From Pseudomonas sp. MWU13-2100 (GTDB lineage: Bacteria; Pseudomonadota; Gammaproteobacteria; Pseudomonadales; Pseudomonadaceae), in the NCBI RefSeq assembly GCF_023242365.1, contig NZ_JALLIX010000025.1, positions 1 through 64,000 on the forward strand: a stretch of DNA of 64,000 nt, read 5' to 3'. The first letter of the stretch is position 1; each line of letters starts with the position of its first letter. Under the pieces are notes generated by a model. That model had not been told where the DNA came from, searched no databases, and saw nothing but the letters and a program-made list of their open reading frames with translations. Below, in pieces: positions 16,404 through 24,838 of this stretch. The translations under genes were made by a program, and so were the position numbers.

Positions 16404-17846
16404 ATGCTTGACCTGTTGTCTGAACATCCCCTGTCCTGCGCTTTTCTGCTGATTGTGGTCGATTTGTTGTTGTGGCACCTGATGGGCAGCAAAAGCGACA
16501 CCTGGAAACTGGCGGTGCGCCTGACGGTGTTCTCGCTGTTCAGCCTGCTGCTGTTCAACGAAGGCATGAACCCATTGCAGACCGCACCTTGGCCGGATGA
16601 CATCCCCCGGCACCTGGCGGCCACCGGTTTGCAGATCGGCTGGTGGCTGTTCGGCGCGCGGACCCTGACGGTGCTGCTCGGCACGGTGATGATGCAGCGG
16701 GTCGGGCATGCCGGTCGGCTGGTGCAGGATGTGCTCGGGGCGATCATCTTCCTGATCGCGATTGTCGCGGCGGCGGCCTATGTGCTCGACCTGCCGGTCA
16801 AGGGCGTGCTGGCGACCTCCGGGGCCCTGGCGATCATTGTCGGCCTGGCCTTGCAGAGCACCCTCAGCGACGTGTTTTCCGGGATTGTGCTGAATGCCAC
16901 CAAGCCCTATCAGGTCGACGATTGGGTGTCCATCGACGGCACCGAGGGCCGGGTCGTCGATATCGACTGGCGCGCCACGCGCCTGCAAACCTCCCAGGGC
17001 AGCATGGCGGTGGTGCCCAACTCCCTGGCGGCCAAGGCCAAGATCGTCAACTTCAGCCGGCCCAGTGATATGCATGGTCTGTCTATCAGTGTGCAGGTCA
17101 GCCCGCATTCCCGGCCCCAGGTGGTGATCGATGCCCTGGAGCGCGCCATGCTCGGCTGTCGCGCCTTGCTGCCGACCCCGGCGCCCTGCGTGACGCTGAA
17201 AAGCTCCAGCGCCGAGGGCGCCGAATACGAAATCAATGGTTTCGTGGTGTCCATGGGTGAGAAGCGCGAAGTGCGCAATCAGCTCTACGACCTGGCGTTC
17301 CGCCATTTGCGTGCTTCGGGGGTGAGCCTGTTGTCCAGCGGCGAGAGTGCCACGCCGGTAAATTTATCGCGCCCGCGCAGGTTGTTGGAAAGCTCTTCGA
17401 TTTTCTCCACCTTGCGTTCGGAGGAGAAGGATACGTTCAGCGAGAACATGCAGGCGCAGACCTTCCGTGCCGGCAGCGAGATCATGGCGCGCGGCGAGGT
17501 CAGTGATCATCTGTTCATTATCGAGTCCGGCGTGGTCTCGGTGACCCTGTTGCGCGGCGGTGTGCCGCTGGAGGCCGGCCGGATGGGGCCGGGCGAGGTC
17601 ATCGGCGAGGCCGGGGTGCTGGCCGACATGGCGGTGGTGGCGGATTTCACCGCCAAGACCGACTGCGTGCTGTACCGCATTGAAAACGAGTACCTCAAGC
17701 CGTGCCTGGAAGCCCGGCACGACATCGGCGAGGCCATGAAGAGCCTGCTCGACCGGCGCTTGAACGCGGTGCAGAACTTCACCCGGGAAGTGCCCAAGCC
17801 GGCGGAGAAACGCGGGTTCATGCAGTGGTTGCGCAGTCGTACCTAG
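16404..17846 (+). CDS. MscS-family mechanosensitive channel with C-terminal cNMP-binding domain
   Basis: A 480-residue inner-membrane protein. Hydrophobic helices near 10-28, 38-55, 78-96 and 106-128 lead into the pore-lining helix (GVLATSGALAIIVGLALQST) and the MscS beta domain (DDWVSIDGTEGRVVDIDWRA). Residues about 335-450 form a cyclic-nucleotide-binding domain (FRAGSEIMARGEVSDHLFII, GPGEVIGEAGVLAD). It should release ions on membrane tension, gated or modulated by a cyclic nucleotide. Residues that normally clasp the phosphate are only partly conserved, so ligand identity is open. The Shine-Dalgarno sequence lies in a stem. Confidence 0.87.
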   Translation: MLDLLSEHPLSCAFLLIVVDLLLWHLMGSKSDTWKLAVRLTVFSLFSLLLFNEGMNPLQTAPWPDDIPRHLAATGLQIGWWLFGARTLTVLLGTVMMQRVGHAGRLVQDVLGAIIFLIAIVAAAAYVLDLPVKGVLATSGALAIIVGLALQSTLSDVFSGIVLNATKPYQVDDWVSIDGTEGRVVDIDWRATRLQTSQGSMAVVPNSLAAKAKIVNFSRPSDMHGLSISVQVSPHSRPQVVIDALERAMLGCRALLPTPAPCVTLKSSSAEGAEYEINGFVVSMGEKREVRNQLYDLAFRHLRASGVSLLSSGESATPVNLSRPRRLLESSSIFSTLRSEEKDTFSENMQAQTFRAGSEIMARGEVSDHLFIIESGVVSVTLLRGGVPLEAGRMGPGEVIGEAGVLADMAVVADFTAKTDCVLYRIENEYLKPCLEARHDIGEAMKSLLDRRLNAVQNFTREVPKPAEKRGFMQWLRSRT

Positions 17847-17850
17847 GGCT

Positions 17851-19287
17851 TCAGTCCCTGGGGGCCAGCTGTTGCAGAAGCGCCCACAGTCGATCCAGCG
17901 ACGGCTGGATATCCAGGCTGTCGATGCAGCCGTAGCCCATCAGCAGGCCGTTGCGTGGCGCGGCGGCGGCGTAGAAGGGCGCCAGCGGGTAGAGCCCGAT
18001 TTCGGCTTGTTTCGCCAGTTCGATCAGCCGCGGGACGTCCAGTGTGCCTTTGGCCAGGATCGCCAGATGGAAACCGGCGTTGGAGTGGATGCGCTCGAAC
18101 CAGGGCGCCAGGTCGCCGTCCAGGCGCTCGATCAGGCGCTCGCGACGGCTGGCATAGGCGCCGTGGCAGCGGCGGATATGCTTGAGCAAGTAGCCGTCTA
18201 GCATGAACTTGGCCAGGGCCCACTGGGTCAGGGTTGCGGTGTGCCAGTCGGTCAGCTGCTTGGCGCAGATCAGCGCCTTGAGCAGGCTGGGCGGGGCCAC
18301 CAGGTAGCCCAGGCGCAACTCCGGCAGCAGGCTCTTGGAGAAGGTCCCGACATAGGCCACCAGGCCGTGGTGGTCGAGGCTTTGCAGGCAGTCGGCGGGT
18401 CGGCCCTCGTAGCGGAATTCGCAGTCGTAGTCGTCCTCGATGATGATTGCCCCCAGTTCCCGTGCTCGTTCCAGCAAGGCCAGGCGGCGTGCCGGGCTCA
18501 TGGGCATGCCGAGGGGGAACTGGTGCGCCGGGGTGACATAGATCAGCCGCGTTCCGTCGGGAATCAGCTCCACTCGCAGGCCCTGGTCGTCTACTGGAAC
18601 CCCCACCACCCTGGCGCCCTGGGCGGCAAACAGCAGGCGCGCCGGCGGGTAGCCGGGGTCTTCCACCGCCACCGTGCAACCCGGCTCCACCAGTACCCGG
18701 GCGACTAGGTCGAGGGCCTGTTGCGCGCCATTGGTCACCAGCAGGTCGTCGCTGCCGCAGCGCACCCCACGGGAGAAGCCTATATGTCGGGAAATGGCTT
18801 CGCGCAGCATCGGCAAGCCTTCCGGTTGGCTGTACAAACCGCGGGACTGCGCGCCCTGGCGCAAGGCGAAAAGCACGCAGCGGCGCCACTCCTCCTCGGG
18901 AAACTGATGCTTGCCGGTGGCCCCGCCGAGGTAGTCGTAGCGCAAGGTATGGGGCGGGTGATGCATCGGCAGGGTGGCCTCGCGCCAATGCTCGATCACT
19001 GCGGCCCCGGCCAGTTCATCGGCCTGGATCTGCTGCGTGGCGTGGGGCACGTGACGGTTGACGAAGGTGCCGGCCCCGACCCGGCCGACCAGCAGGTTGT
19101 CGTAGGTGAGGTGGCTATAGGCGTCGGCGACGGTCTTGCGCGACACCCCCAGTTGTTCGGCGAGCAGCCGGGTCGGCGGCAGGCGCGTGCCTGCGGTCAG
19201 GGTGCCCTGGTTGATGGCATCGCGCAGCTGTTCGGTGATCTGTTTGGCCAGATCGCGGGTGCCGTTGAGGCTGATGTGCAATTCCAT
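17851..19287 (-). CDS. MocR/PdxR-type GntR regulator with aminotransferase fold
   Basis: A 478-residue MocR-family protein. A GntR winged helix covers about 12-78 (LPPTRLLAEQLGVSRKTVAD). A fold-type-I aminotransferase domain covers about 115-475, with the PLP lysine Lys318 in GTFSKSLLPELRLGY and the DDYDCEFRY motif. Such proteins use bound PLP to sense an amine or PLP level rather than to catalyse. It is divergent from the AhpD-like gene at 19464, its likely target. Candidate binding repeats lie in the gap between them. Confidence 0.85.
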   Translation of the reverse strand: MELHISLNGTRDLAKQITEQLRDAINQGTLTAGTRLPPTRLLAEQLGVSRKTVADAYSHLTYDNLLVGRVGAGTFVNRHVPHATQQIQADELAGAAVIEHWREATLPMHHPPHTLRYDYLGGATGKHQFPEEEWRRCVLFALRQGAQSRGLYSQPEGLPMLREAISRHIGFSRGVRCGSDDLLVTNGAQQALDLVARVLVEPGCTVAVEDPGYPPARLLFAAQGARVVGVPVDDQGLRVELIPDGTRLIYVTPAHQFPLGMPMSPARRLALLERARELGAIIIEDDYDCEFRYEGRPADCLQSLDHHGLVAYVGTFSKSLLPELRLGYLVAPPSLLKALICAKQLTDWHTATLTQWALAKFMLDGYLLKHIRRCHGAYASRRERLIERLDGDLAPWFERIHSNAGFHLAILAKGTLDVPRLIELAKQAEIGLYPLAPFYAAAAPRNGLLMGYGCIDSLDIQPSLDRLWALLQQLAPRD

Positions 19288-19370
19288 GTCGCGGCTCGGC
19301 AGGAGGGGGGAGGCGGATTCGCGTCGATGGGCGCAGTCTAGCCTGCCGGCGGGGGCTTAGAAACGCCTGG

Positions 19371-19404
19371 ATTGGTATCCCGATCTTTACCGTAATTGGC
19401 TATT
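19371..19404. promoter_or_regulatory. Candidate MocR operator: ATTGG direct repeats
   Basis: ATTGGTAT at 19371 and ATTGGCTAT at 19395 are direct repeats 24 bp apart. An interior GGTA/TACC inverted pair lies at 19375-19392. Direct repeats of this kind are typical of MocR targets, and this one is in the divergent gap. Confidence 0.4.
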
Positions 19405-19463
19405 TGTCCTGCAGTCGGGCGGGCTTACCTTAGCGCCATTCCCCACTTGCCAGGAGCAACACC

Positions 19464-19904
19464 ATGCAACCTCGTATCGATTTCTATACCGCTTCGCCGG
19501 ATGCTCTCAAAGCCATGCTGGCGCTTGAAAACGCGGTGAACAAACTGCCGTTGGAGAAATCGTTGCTTGAACTGGTCAAGCTGCGTTCCTCCCAGATCAA
19601 TAGCTGCGCCTTTTGTGTCGATATGCACACCACCGATGCGCGCAAGCTCGGTGAGACCGAACGTCGTCTGCACTGTCTGTCGGTCTGGCGTGAGACACCG
19701 TTCTTCACCCCGCGCGAACGCGCCGCGATCGCTTGGACCGAGGCTCTGACCCAGCTCTCGCAGACCCATGCGCCGGATGAAGACTACGCCTTGCTGAGTG
19801 CCGAGTTCAGTCCGGCGGAAATGGTCGACCTGACGCTGGCGATCAATACCATCAACAGCTGGAACCGTCTGGCGGTAGGATTCCGCAAGCTGCCGGCGGA
19901 ATAA
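19464..19904 (+). CDS. AhpD-like carboxymuconolactone decarboxylase family protein
   Basis: A 146-residue all-helical protein of the CMD/AhpD family with the peroxidatic motif NSCAFCVDMH (Cys48, Cys51, His55). Such proteins use the CxxC pair to reduce peroxides or related electrophiles. AGGAGC precedes the ATG. It is divergent from the MocR regulator, which probably controls it. The physiological substrate and reductant are unknown. Confidence 0.83.
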   Translation: MQPRIDFYTASPDALKAMLALENAVNKLPLEKSLLELVKLRSSQINSCAFCVDMHTTDARKLGETERRLHCLSVWRETPFFTPRERAAIAWTEALTQLSQTHAPDEDYALLSAEFSPAEMVDLTLAINTINSWNRLAVGFRKLPAE

Positions 19905-19934
19905 AATATCGGCTTGATGGCTGCCCGCTGACCT

Positions 19935-20021
19935 GTAGGTGCCCGGCTTGCCGACGATGGAGGCCTTGAGGCCGCCAAAATCGTCGCGGCGGTGCGGCGA
20001 TCCGACAAGCTCCGCTCCCAC
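19935..20021. repeat. REP pair
   Basis: GTAGGTGCCCGGCTTGCC faces GACAAGCTCCGCTCCCAC, an imperfect REP pair. A further single GTGGGAGCAGGATTC unit lies at 20069-20085. Confidence 0.75.
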
Positions 20022-20123
20022 ATTGGGGCTTCGGTTGTAGGCGAACTCTCGGTTTGACACAAAACATTGTGGGAGCAGGATTCATCCGCGGAGCGGCCCT
20101 CAAGATCGCCAAAAGCCTTGGGT

Positions 20124-20948
20124 CTAGAACGAAAGCCCCAGCGCCTCCGCTGCCAATAGCACCGCCGCGATCACTCCGACCAGCGCGAACAGCTGTTGCA
20201 GCCGCGGCCCGGCCAGGCGCCCGGCCACTTGGCGCCCGAGCACCAGTCCGAGCACCGCTCCCGCCGCAAAAGGTCCGCCCACCGACCAGTGCATCGCTCC
20301 GGACAGTGTGGCCGTGACCACGCTGCCCAGTGATACCAGGGCGATCACCGCCAGGGACGTGGCGACGATGCTCCGGCTGTCCAGGTTGGTGTAGCGTGTC
20401 AGTGCCGGAATGATGACGAAGCCGCCACCGACCCCGAGCAACCCCGACAACAATCCCGAGAGCATGCCGGTGACGGTCAGCGCCCGGGCGCAGGGCAAGG
20501 TCCAGCGCAGCCGGCCTTGCAGGGGATTGAGCACGCACGGCTGAAAGCCCGGTCGCGGCGCCGGCTGCCCGTGCTGCAACTCCCTGTGTGCCTTGAGAAA
20601 GATCCTGCTGCAGGCGTAGACCATCACCAGCGCAAAACCCAGGGCCAGCGGTTCGTTGGGCAGATGATGGGCGAGCCACAGCCCCAGGGGCGTCAGCAAT
20701 ATGCCAACTCCGGCGATACAGGCCGCCGCCCGATAACGGACAACGCCCTGGCGCAAGCCGAGCAAGGCCCCGACAGCCGCCGCCAGGCCCACCGCGAGCA
20801 AGCCGATGGGCGCGGCCTCGACCATCGACAAACCCAGTCCGAACACCAGCAACGGCACCGCGAGGATGCCACCGCCGGCCCCGGTCAGGGCGAGGATCGC
20901 GCCAATCAGTGTGCCCAGTCCGGCACCCAGGAAAAGATGTTCGTTCAT
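20124..20948 (-). CDS. TauE/SafE-family sulfite exporter
   Basis: A 274-residue inner-membrane protein with about eight hydrophobic helices and the two TauE repeats, each with a glycine-rich loop (LTGAGGGILAVP and LLGVGGGFVIIP). It is the last gene of the pdo-sqr-tauE operon; its start overlaps the end of sqr by four bases. TauE-type proteins export sulfite or related sulfur anions. Placed after a sulfide oxidase and a persulfide dioxygenase, export of the sulfite they make is the natural reading. The ATG at 20948 is chosen over a longer frame because of this overlap. Confidence 0.82.
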   Translation of the reverse strand: MNEHLFLGAGLGTLIGAILALTGAGGGILAVPLLVFGLGLSMVEAAPIGLLAVGLAAAVGALLGLRQGVVRYRAAACIAGVGILLTPLGLWLAHHLPNEPLALGFALVMVYACSRIFLKAHRELQHGQPAPRPGFQPCVLNPLQGRLRWTLPCARALTVTGMLSGLLSGLLGVGGGFVIIPALTRYTNLDSRSIVATSLAVIALVSLGSVVTATLSGAMHWSVGGPFAAGAVLGLVLGRQVAGRLAGPRLQQLFALVGVIAAVLLAAEALGLSF

Positions 20949-22204
20949 GCTTGGGTCTTGGCCGTCATCAATGTCGGCCGTGCCAGCCATTCACGGCCCT
21001 TGAGCATGCCGCGCCAGTACAACGGCGGCAGGATCCGTTCCTTCAACCACCAGGCCAGGCGCGTCGGTTTGCGCCCGTCCAGCAGCCAGGGGGCGAAGGT
21101 CGGGGCCAGCTTGCCGCCATAGGTGAATTCGGCAAGGACGATCTTGCCGCGCTCCACCGTCAGCGGGCACGAACCATAGCCGTCGTAGTTGGCCTGCCGG
21201 GGCAAGCGGCCGAGGGCCACCAGCACGTTGTTGGCCACCACCGGCGCCTGCTTGCGTGCGGCGGCGGCGGTCTTGGCATTACTGGTATTGGTCACATCGC
21301 CCAGGCCGTGGATATTGGCGAATTGGCGGTGTCGCAGGCTGGCCGGATCGACATCGACCCAGCCGGCGGCATCGGCCAAGGGGCTGGAGCGGATGAAGTC
21401 CGGGGCCACCTGCGGCGGCACCACATGCAGCATGTCGAACGAGCGGACCAGGGTTTCCCGGGTGCCGTCGGCCAGGGTCCGGGCGAAGGTCGCCTGCTTC
21501 GCCGGGCCGTTGACCGCCACCAGGCTGTGGCCGAATTGCAGGTCAATGCTGTATTTGTCGATGTATTCCATCAGCGCTGGCACATAGTCGGCCACGCCGA
21601 ACAGCACGGCGCCGGCGTTGAAAAAACGTGCGTTGATCCGCGCCAGGCGTCCGCTCTTGAGCCAGTGATCACAGGACAGGTACAGGGCCTTCTGCGGCGC
21701 GCCGGCACATTTGATCGGCATCGGCGGCTGGCTGAACAGGGCTTCGCCCTCGTTGAGGGCCTGCACCAGTTTCCAGGTGTAGGGCGCGAGGTCGTAGCGA
21801 TAGTTGGAGGTCACGCCATTGCGCCCGAGGGTTTCTTCGAGCCCGTCGATGGCCGCCCAGTCGAGTTTCAGACCGGGGCAGACGATCAGCTGTTCGTAGC
21901 CGACCCGGCTCTGGTCGGTGAGCACCACTTCGTGACCGTGGGGCCCGAAGGCGCTGACCGCCGCCTTGATCCAGCGCACGCCACGGGGAATCAGCGAGGC
22001 GATGGGCCGGGCAGTCGATTCGGGACGGAACACTCCGGCGCCGACCATGGTCCAGCCGGGTTGGTAGTAGTGGGTGTCGGCCGGGTCGATAATCGCGATA
22101 TCCAGGTCCGGCGCCCGGGCCAGCAGGCTGGCGGCCACGGCGATACCGGCCGCGCCGGCGCCGATGATCAGGATCTGGTGATGGGAAACAGCAGTCGAAG
22201 GCAT
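20945..22204 (-). CDS. sqr: Sulfide:quinone oxidoreductase, type II-like
   Basis: A 419-residue FAD flavoprotein with the dinucleotide-binding start ILIIGAGAAGIAVA and the SQR redox cysteines Cys166 (IKCAGAPQK) and Cys346 (YGSCPL). The latter matches the SQOR-type motif. Hydrophobic/amphipathic C-terminal residues would hold it on the membrane next to quinones. It oxidises H2S to sulfane sulfur, usually handed to glutathione. It is the middle gene of the pdo-sqr-tauE operon, 16 bp after pdo. An in-frame ATG at 22231 overlaps pdo, but the one at 22204 has AGGA upstream and the family start. Confidence 0.88.
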   Translation of the reverse strand: MPSTAVSHHQILIIGAGAAGIAVAASLLARAPDLDIAIIDPADTHYYQPGWTMVGAGVFRPESTARPIASLIPRGVRWIKAAVSAFGPHGHEVVLTDQSRVGYEQLIVCPGLKLDWAAIDGLEETLGRNGVTSNYRYDLAPYTWKLVQALNEGEALFSQPPMPIKCAGAPQKALYLSCDHWLKSGRLARINARFFNAGAVLFGVADYVPALMEYIDKYSIDLQFGHSLVAVNGPAKQATFARTLADGTRETLVRSFDMLHVVPPQVAPDFIRSSPLADAAGWVDVDPASLRHRQFANIHGLGDVTNTSNAKTAAAARKQAPVVANNVLVALGRLPRQANYDGYGSCPLTVERGKIVLAEFTYGGKLAPTFAPWLLDGRKPTRLAWWLKERILPPLYWRGMLKGREWLARPTLMTAKTQA

Positions 22205-22220
22205 GGGGACGAGTCCTGGT

Positions 22221-23105
22221 TCAGAGGGCATTGAGCGGGATTTTCAGGTAGCGCACGCCGTTGGCTTCCGGCTCGGGCAACTGGCCGCTGCGCATATTGA
22301 CCTGCACCGCCGGCAGCATCAGTACCGGCATGTCGAGGGTGGCATCGCGGGCCTCGCGCATGCTGACGAAGGTGTCTTCGTCGATGCCCTCATGGATATG
22401 GATATTGTTCGCGCGCTGTTCGGCGACGGTGGTCATGTAGCGCAGTTCGCGACCGCCGGGCAGGTAGTCGTGGCACATGAACAGCCGGGTCTGCGCGGGC
22501 AGCGCCAGCAGTTGGCGGATCGAGCGATAGAGGGTGCGCGCATCGGCGCCGGGGAAGTCGCAGCGGGCGGTGCCGTAGTCGGGCATGAACAGGGTGTCGC
22601 CGACAAAGGCGACGAGTTCGCCGCCGGACTCGATCAGGTAGCTCATGCACGCCGGGGTATGTCCTGGCGTGTGCAGGGCCCGGGCTTTCAAGGTGCCGAT
22701 GCTGAACTCGGCATTGTCGCCGAGCAGTACATCGAACTGGCTGCCGTCGCGGTGGAAGTCGCTGCCGGCATGGAAGAGTTCGCCGAACACCTGCTGGACC
22801 ACGGTGATATGGCTGCCGATGGCGACCTTGGCGCCCAGCTGTTCCTTCAGGTAGGCCGCCGCCGAGAGGTGGTCGGCGTGTACGTGGGTTTCCAGGATCC
22901 ACTCCACCCGGGCGTCCAGTTCGTGGACCCTGGCGATCAATCGGTCGGCCGAGGTGGTGCGGGTGCGTCCGGATTTGGGGTCGTAGTCGAGCACGCTGTC
23001 GATCAACGCGCAGCGGCGGGTGCTGGTGTCCAGCACCAGGTAGCTGATGGTCCAGGTGTCGGGGTCGAAAAAGGCTTCTACGGCTAACTTGTCGCCAAAG
23101 GTCAT
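22221..23105 (-). CDS. pdo: Persulfide dioxygenase (MBL-fold, Blh/PDO type)
   Basis: A 294-residue metallo-beta-lactamase-fold enzyme with the metal motif THVHADHL (His74, His76, Asp78, His79), the later ligands HTPGHTPAC and FVGDTLF, and DYGTARCDFPG, typical of persulfide dioxygenases and ETHE1 relatives. It binds a mononuclear Fe(II) and oxidises glutathione persulfide to sulfite and glutathione in the cytosol. It is the first gene of the operon, with sqr and a sulfite exporter behind it, read from a sigma54-type promoter. Confidence 0.88.
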   Translation of the reverse strand: MTFGDKLAVEAFFDPDTWTISYLVLDTSTRRCALIDSVLDYDPKSGRTRTTSADRLIARVHELDARVEWILETHVHADHLSAAAYLKEQLGAKVAIGSHITVVQQVFGELFHAGSDFHRDGSQFDVLLGDNAEFSIGTLKARALHTPGHTPACMSYLIESGGELVAFVGDTLFMPDYGTARCDFPGADARTLYRSIRQLLALPAQTRLFMCHDYLPGGRELRYMTTVAEQRANNIHIHEGIDEDTFVSMREARDATLDMPVLMLPAVQVNMRSGQLPEPEANGVRYLKIPLNAL

Positions 23106-23148
23106 TGTGTACTCCGGATGTCGTCGGCGGGTATGGGGCTCACACGGT

Positions 23149-23240
23149 CCTGCAGGAGCAGGGCCTGGTCCGGGCGGCGTTCCGATGAAGCTTTTGGCGT
23201 TATCGAAGGCCCCTTCGCGAGCAAGCTCTGCTCCTGCAGG
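23149..23240. repeat. REP-like element in pdo leader
   Basis: CCTGCAGGAGCAGGG faces GCTCTGCTCCTGCAGG across about 65 bp, a REP variant. It lies between the putative sigma54 start site and the pdo start codon and would be part of the transcript leader. Confidence 0.65.
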
Positions 23241-23282
23241 TCAGGTGACGCATTTAATATCCCGTACCTGTCTGTCAGAGAA

Positions 23283-23298
23283 TTCAATAAGCATGCCA
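23283..23298 (-). promoter_or_regulatory. Sigma54 promoter of pdo-sqr-tauE
   Basis: Read on the minus strand, TGGCATG-CTTA-TTGAA matches the -24/-12 consensus TGGCACG-N4-TTGCA, with GG and the -12 element 12 bases apart and GA in place of GC. Transcription should start near 23272. The divergent gene encodes a sigma54 activator, supporting the call. Confidence 0.7.
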
Positions 23299-23375
23299 GG
23301 CTGAAAATTTGCTGTTTGATCGTTATTACTGATTTATGTCAACGCATTCGCCGAAGTTTTATGATTCGTAGCAGT

Positions 23376-23426
23376 CTGCCAGATAAAATGGCGGTTATTT
23401 TGGCGGTTCGTGGCAGTCAATGGCAG
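23376..23426. promoter_or_regulatory. Candidate FisR enhancer: tandem TGGCRG repeats
   Basis: TGGCGG at 23389 and 23401 and TGGCAG at 23411 and 23421 are repeated at 12-, 10- and 10-bp spacing, with an inverted CTGCCA at 23376. They are on one face of the helix, about 80-125 bp upstream of the sigma54 promoter, where activator binding sites are expected. Confidence 0.5.
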
Positions 23427-23472
23427 AAAGCATCGGCATGCATTAAACTCCTGCCTCCACCCGGGAGTTGCC

Positions 23473-24792
23473 ATGACCATCCTTGCCTCTGACCTTGCCC
23501 GGCCCGATATGCGGGCCCTGGTGTCGTACCTGGAGCATGACCTCCAGCCGACCATCGTCCTCGACACCGACTACAATATCGTCGCCGCCAACACCGCTTA
23601 CCAGCGGCAGTTCGGGGTGGAGGGCCGTCCCCATGTCGGCGCGAAATGCTTTCGGGTCTCCCATCAGTTCGCGGTGCCCTGCGACCAGGCCGGTGAGCAT
23701 TGCCCCATGCGCAAGGCCCACGAAAGCCGCCTGCCCGAGCGGGTCCTGCATATTCACCACACGCCCCGTGGCCCCGAGCACGTCGATGTGGAACTGCGTC
23801 CGTTACTCGACGGTCAGGGCGAAGTGGTCGGTTATGTCGAACGCTTGAACACCGTCACCGCAGCCTCGGTCCAGCCGCAGCATCAGGGCCTGGTCGGTCG
23901 CTCGGCGCCGTTCAAGGAAGCGTTGAGTGCCTTGCAACGGGCGGCGCCGTCGCCGATTCCGGTGTTGCTGCAAGGCGAGTCCGGCACCGGCAAGGAACTC
24001 TTTGCCCGCGCGCTGCACGAGGGCAGTCCACGGGCCGGCGGGCCGCTGGTGGTGGTCGACTGTACCGGCCTGACCGAAACCCTGCTGGAGAGCGAACTCT
24101 TCGGTTATGAAAAGGGCGCCTTCACCGGCGCCTTGCAGCGCAAGATCGGCCTGGCCGAGGCGGCCCACGGCGGCACGCTGTTTCTCGACGAGATCGGCGA
24201 GGTGCCGCTGGCGATGCAGGTCAAGCTGCTGCGCCTGATCGAGTCCGGCAGCTTTCGCCCGGTGGGCAGCCTGCGCACCGTGCACTCGGACTTCCGCCTG
24301 GTATGTGCGACCCACAAGCCGCTCAAGGACATGGTCGCGGCCGGCAGTTTTCGCCAGGACCTGTTCTACCGCATCAGCGCCTTTCCGATTCGCCTGCCGG
24401 CCTTGCGCGAGCGCGGCGACGACCTGCCGTTGCTGATCGACAGCCTGTTGCAACGCCTGGCGCCGACCGCGGTGCCGCGTATCGACCCGCCGGCAATGAA
24501 GGCCCTGGGGTTGCATGACTGGCCGGGCAATATCCGCGAACTGCGCAATGTGCTGGAGCGGGCACGGCTGTTTACCGACGATGGGGTGATCCGAGTGGCC
24601 GACCTGCCCGCCGAACTGCGCCGTGAAACAGTGCAGGTGACACCGCAGCGGCGGCGTGGGCGCAACGAATTGGAGCAGTTGGCCCACGCCCTGGCGATGT
24701 TCGACGGCTCGCGCAGCGAGCTGGCGAAAACCCTGGGTATGAGCGAACGCACATTGTACCGGCGCTTGCAGGCGCTGGAGGGGAAGGCCTGA
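23473..24792 (+). CDS. fisR: FisR-type sigma54-dependent activator of sulfide oxidation
   Basis: A 439-residue regulator. A PAS-like sensor domain covers about 15-125, an AAA+ domain has Walker A GESGTGKE (168-175) and the sigma54 contact loop GAFTGA (215-220), and a Fis-type helix-turn-helix ends the protein (about 405-437). The sensor has Cys59, Cys70 and Cys77. The spacing (11 and 7) equals that of the reactive cysteines recalled for FisR of Cupriavidus (53, 64, 71), which respond to sulfane sulfur. It is divergent from pdo-sqr-tauE. The ATG follows GGGAG. Confidence 0.85.
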   Translation: MTILASDLARPDMRALVSYLEHDLQPTIVLDTDYNIVAANTAYQRQFGVEGRPHVGAKCFRVSHQFAVPCDQAGEHCPMRKAHESRLPERVLHIHHTPRGPEHVDVELRPLLDGQGEVVGYVERLNTVTAASVQPQHQGLVGRSAPFKEALSALQRAAPSPIPVLLQGESGTGKELFARALHEGSPRAGGPLVVVDCTGLTETLLESELFGYEKGAFTGALQRKIGLAEAAHGGTLFLDEIGEVPLAMQVKLLRLIESGSFRPVGSLRTVHSDFRLVCATHKPLKDMVAAGSFRQDLFYRISAFPIRLPALRERGDDLPLLIDSLLQRLAPTAVPRIDPPAMKALGLHDWPGNIRELRNVLERARLFTDDGVIRVADLPAELRRETVQVTPQRRRGRNELEQLAHALAMFDGSRSELAKTLGMSERTLYRRLQALEGKA

Positions 24793-24838
24793 CCCATCCA
24801 GCCCAGTGCGCAAACTGTCACTCCAGCAGCGGCGCCGT

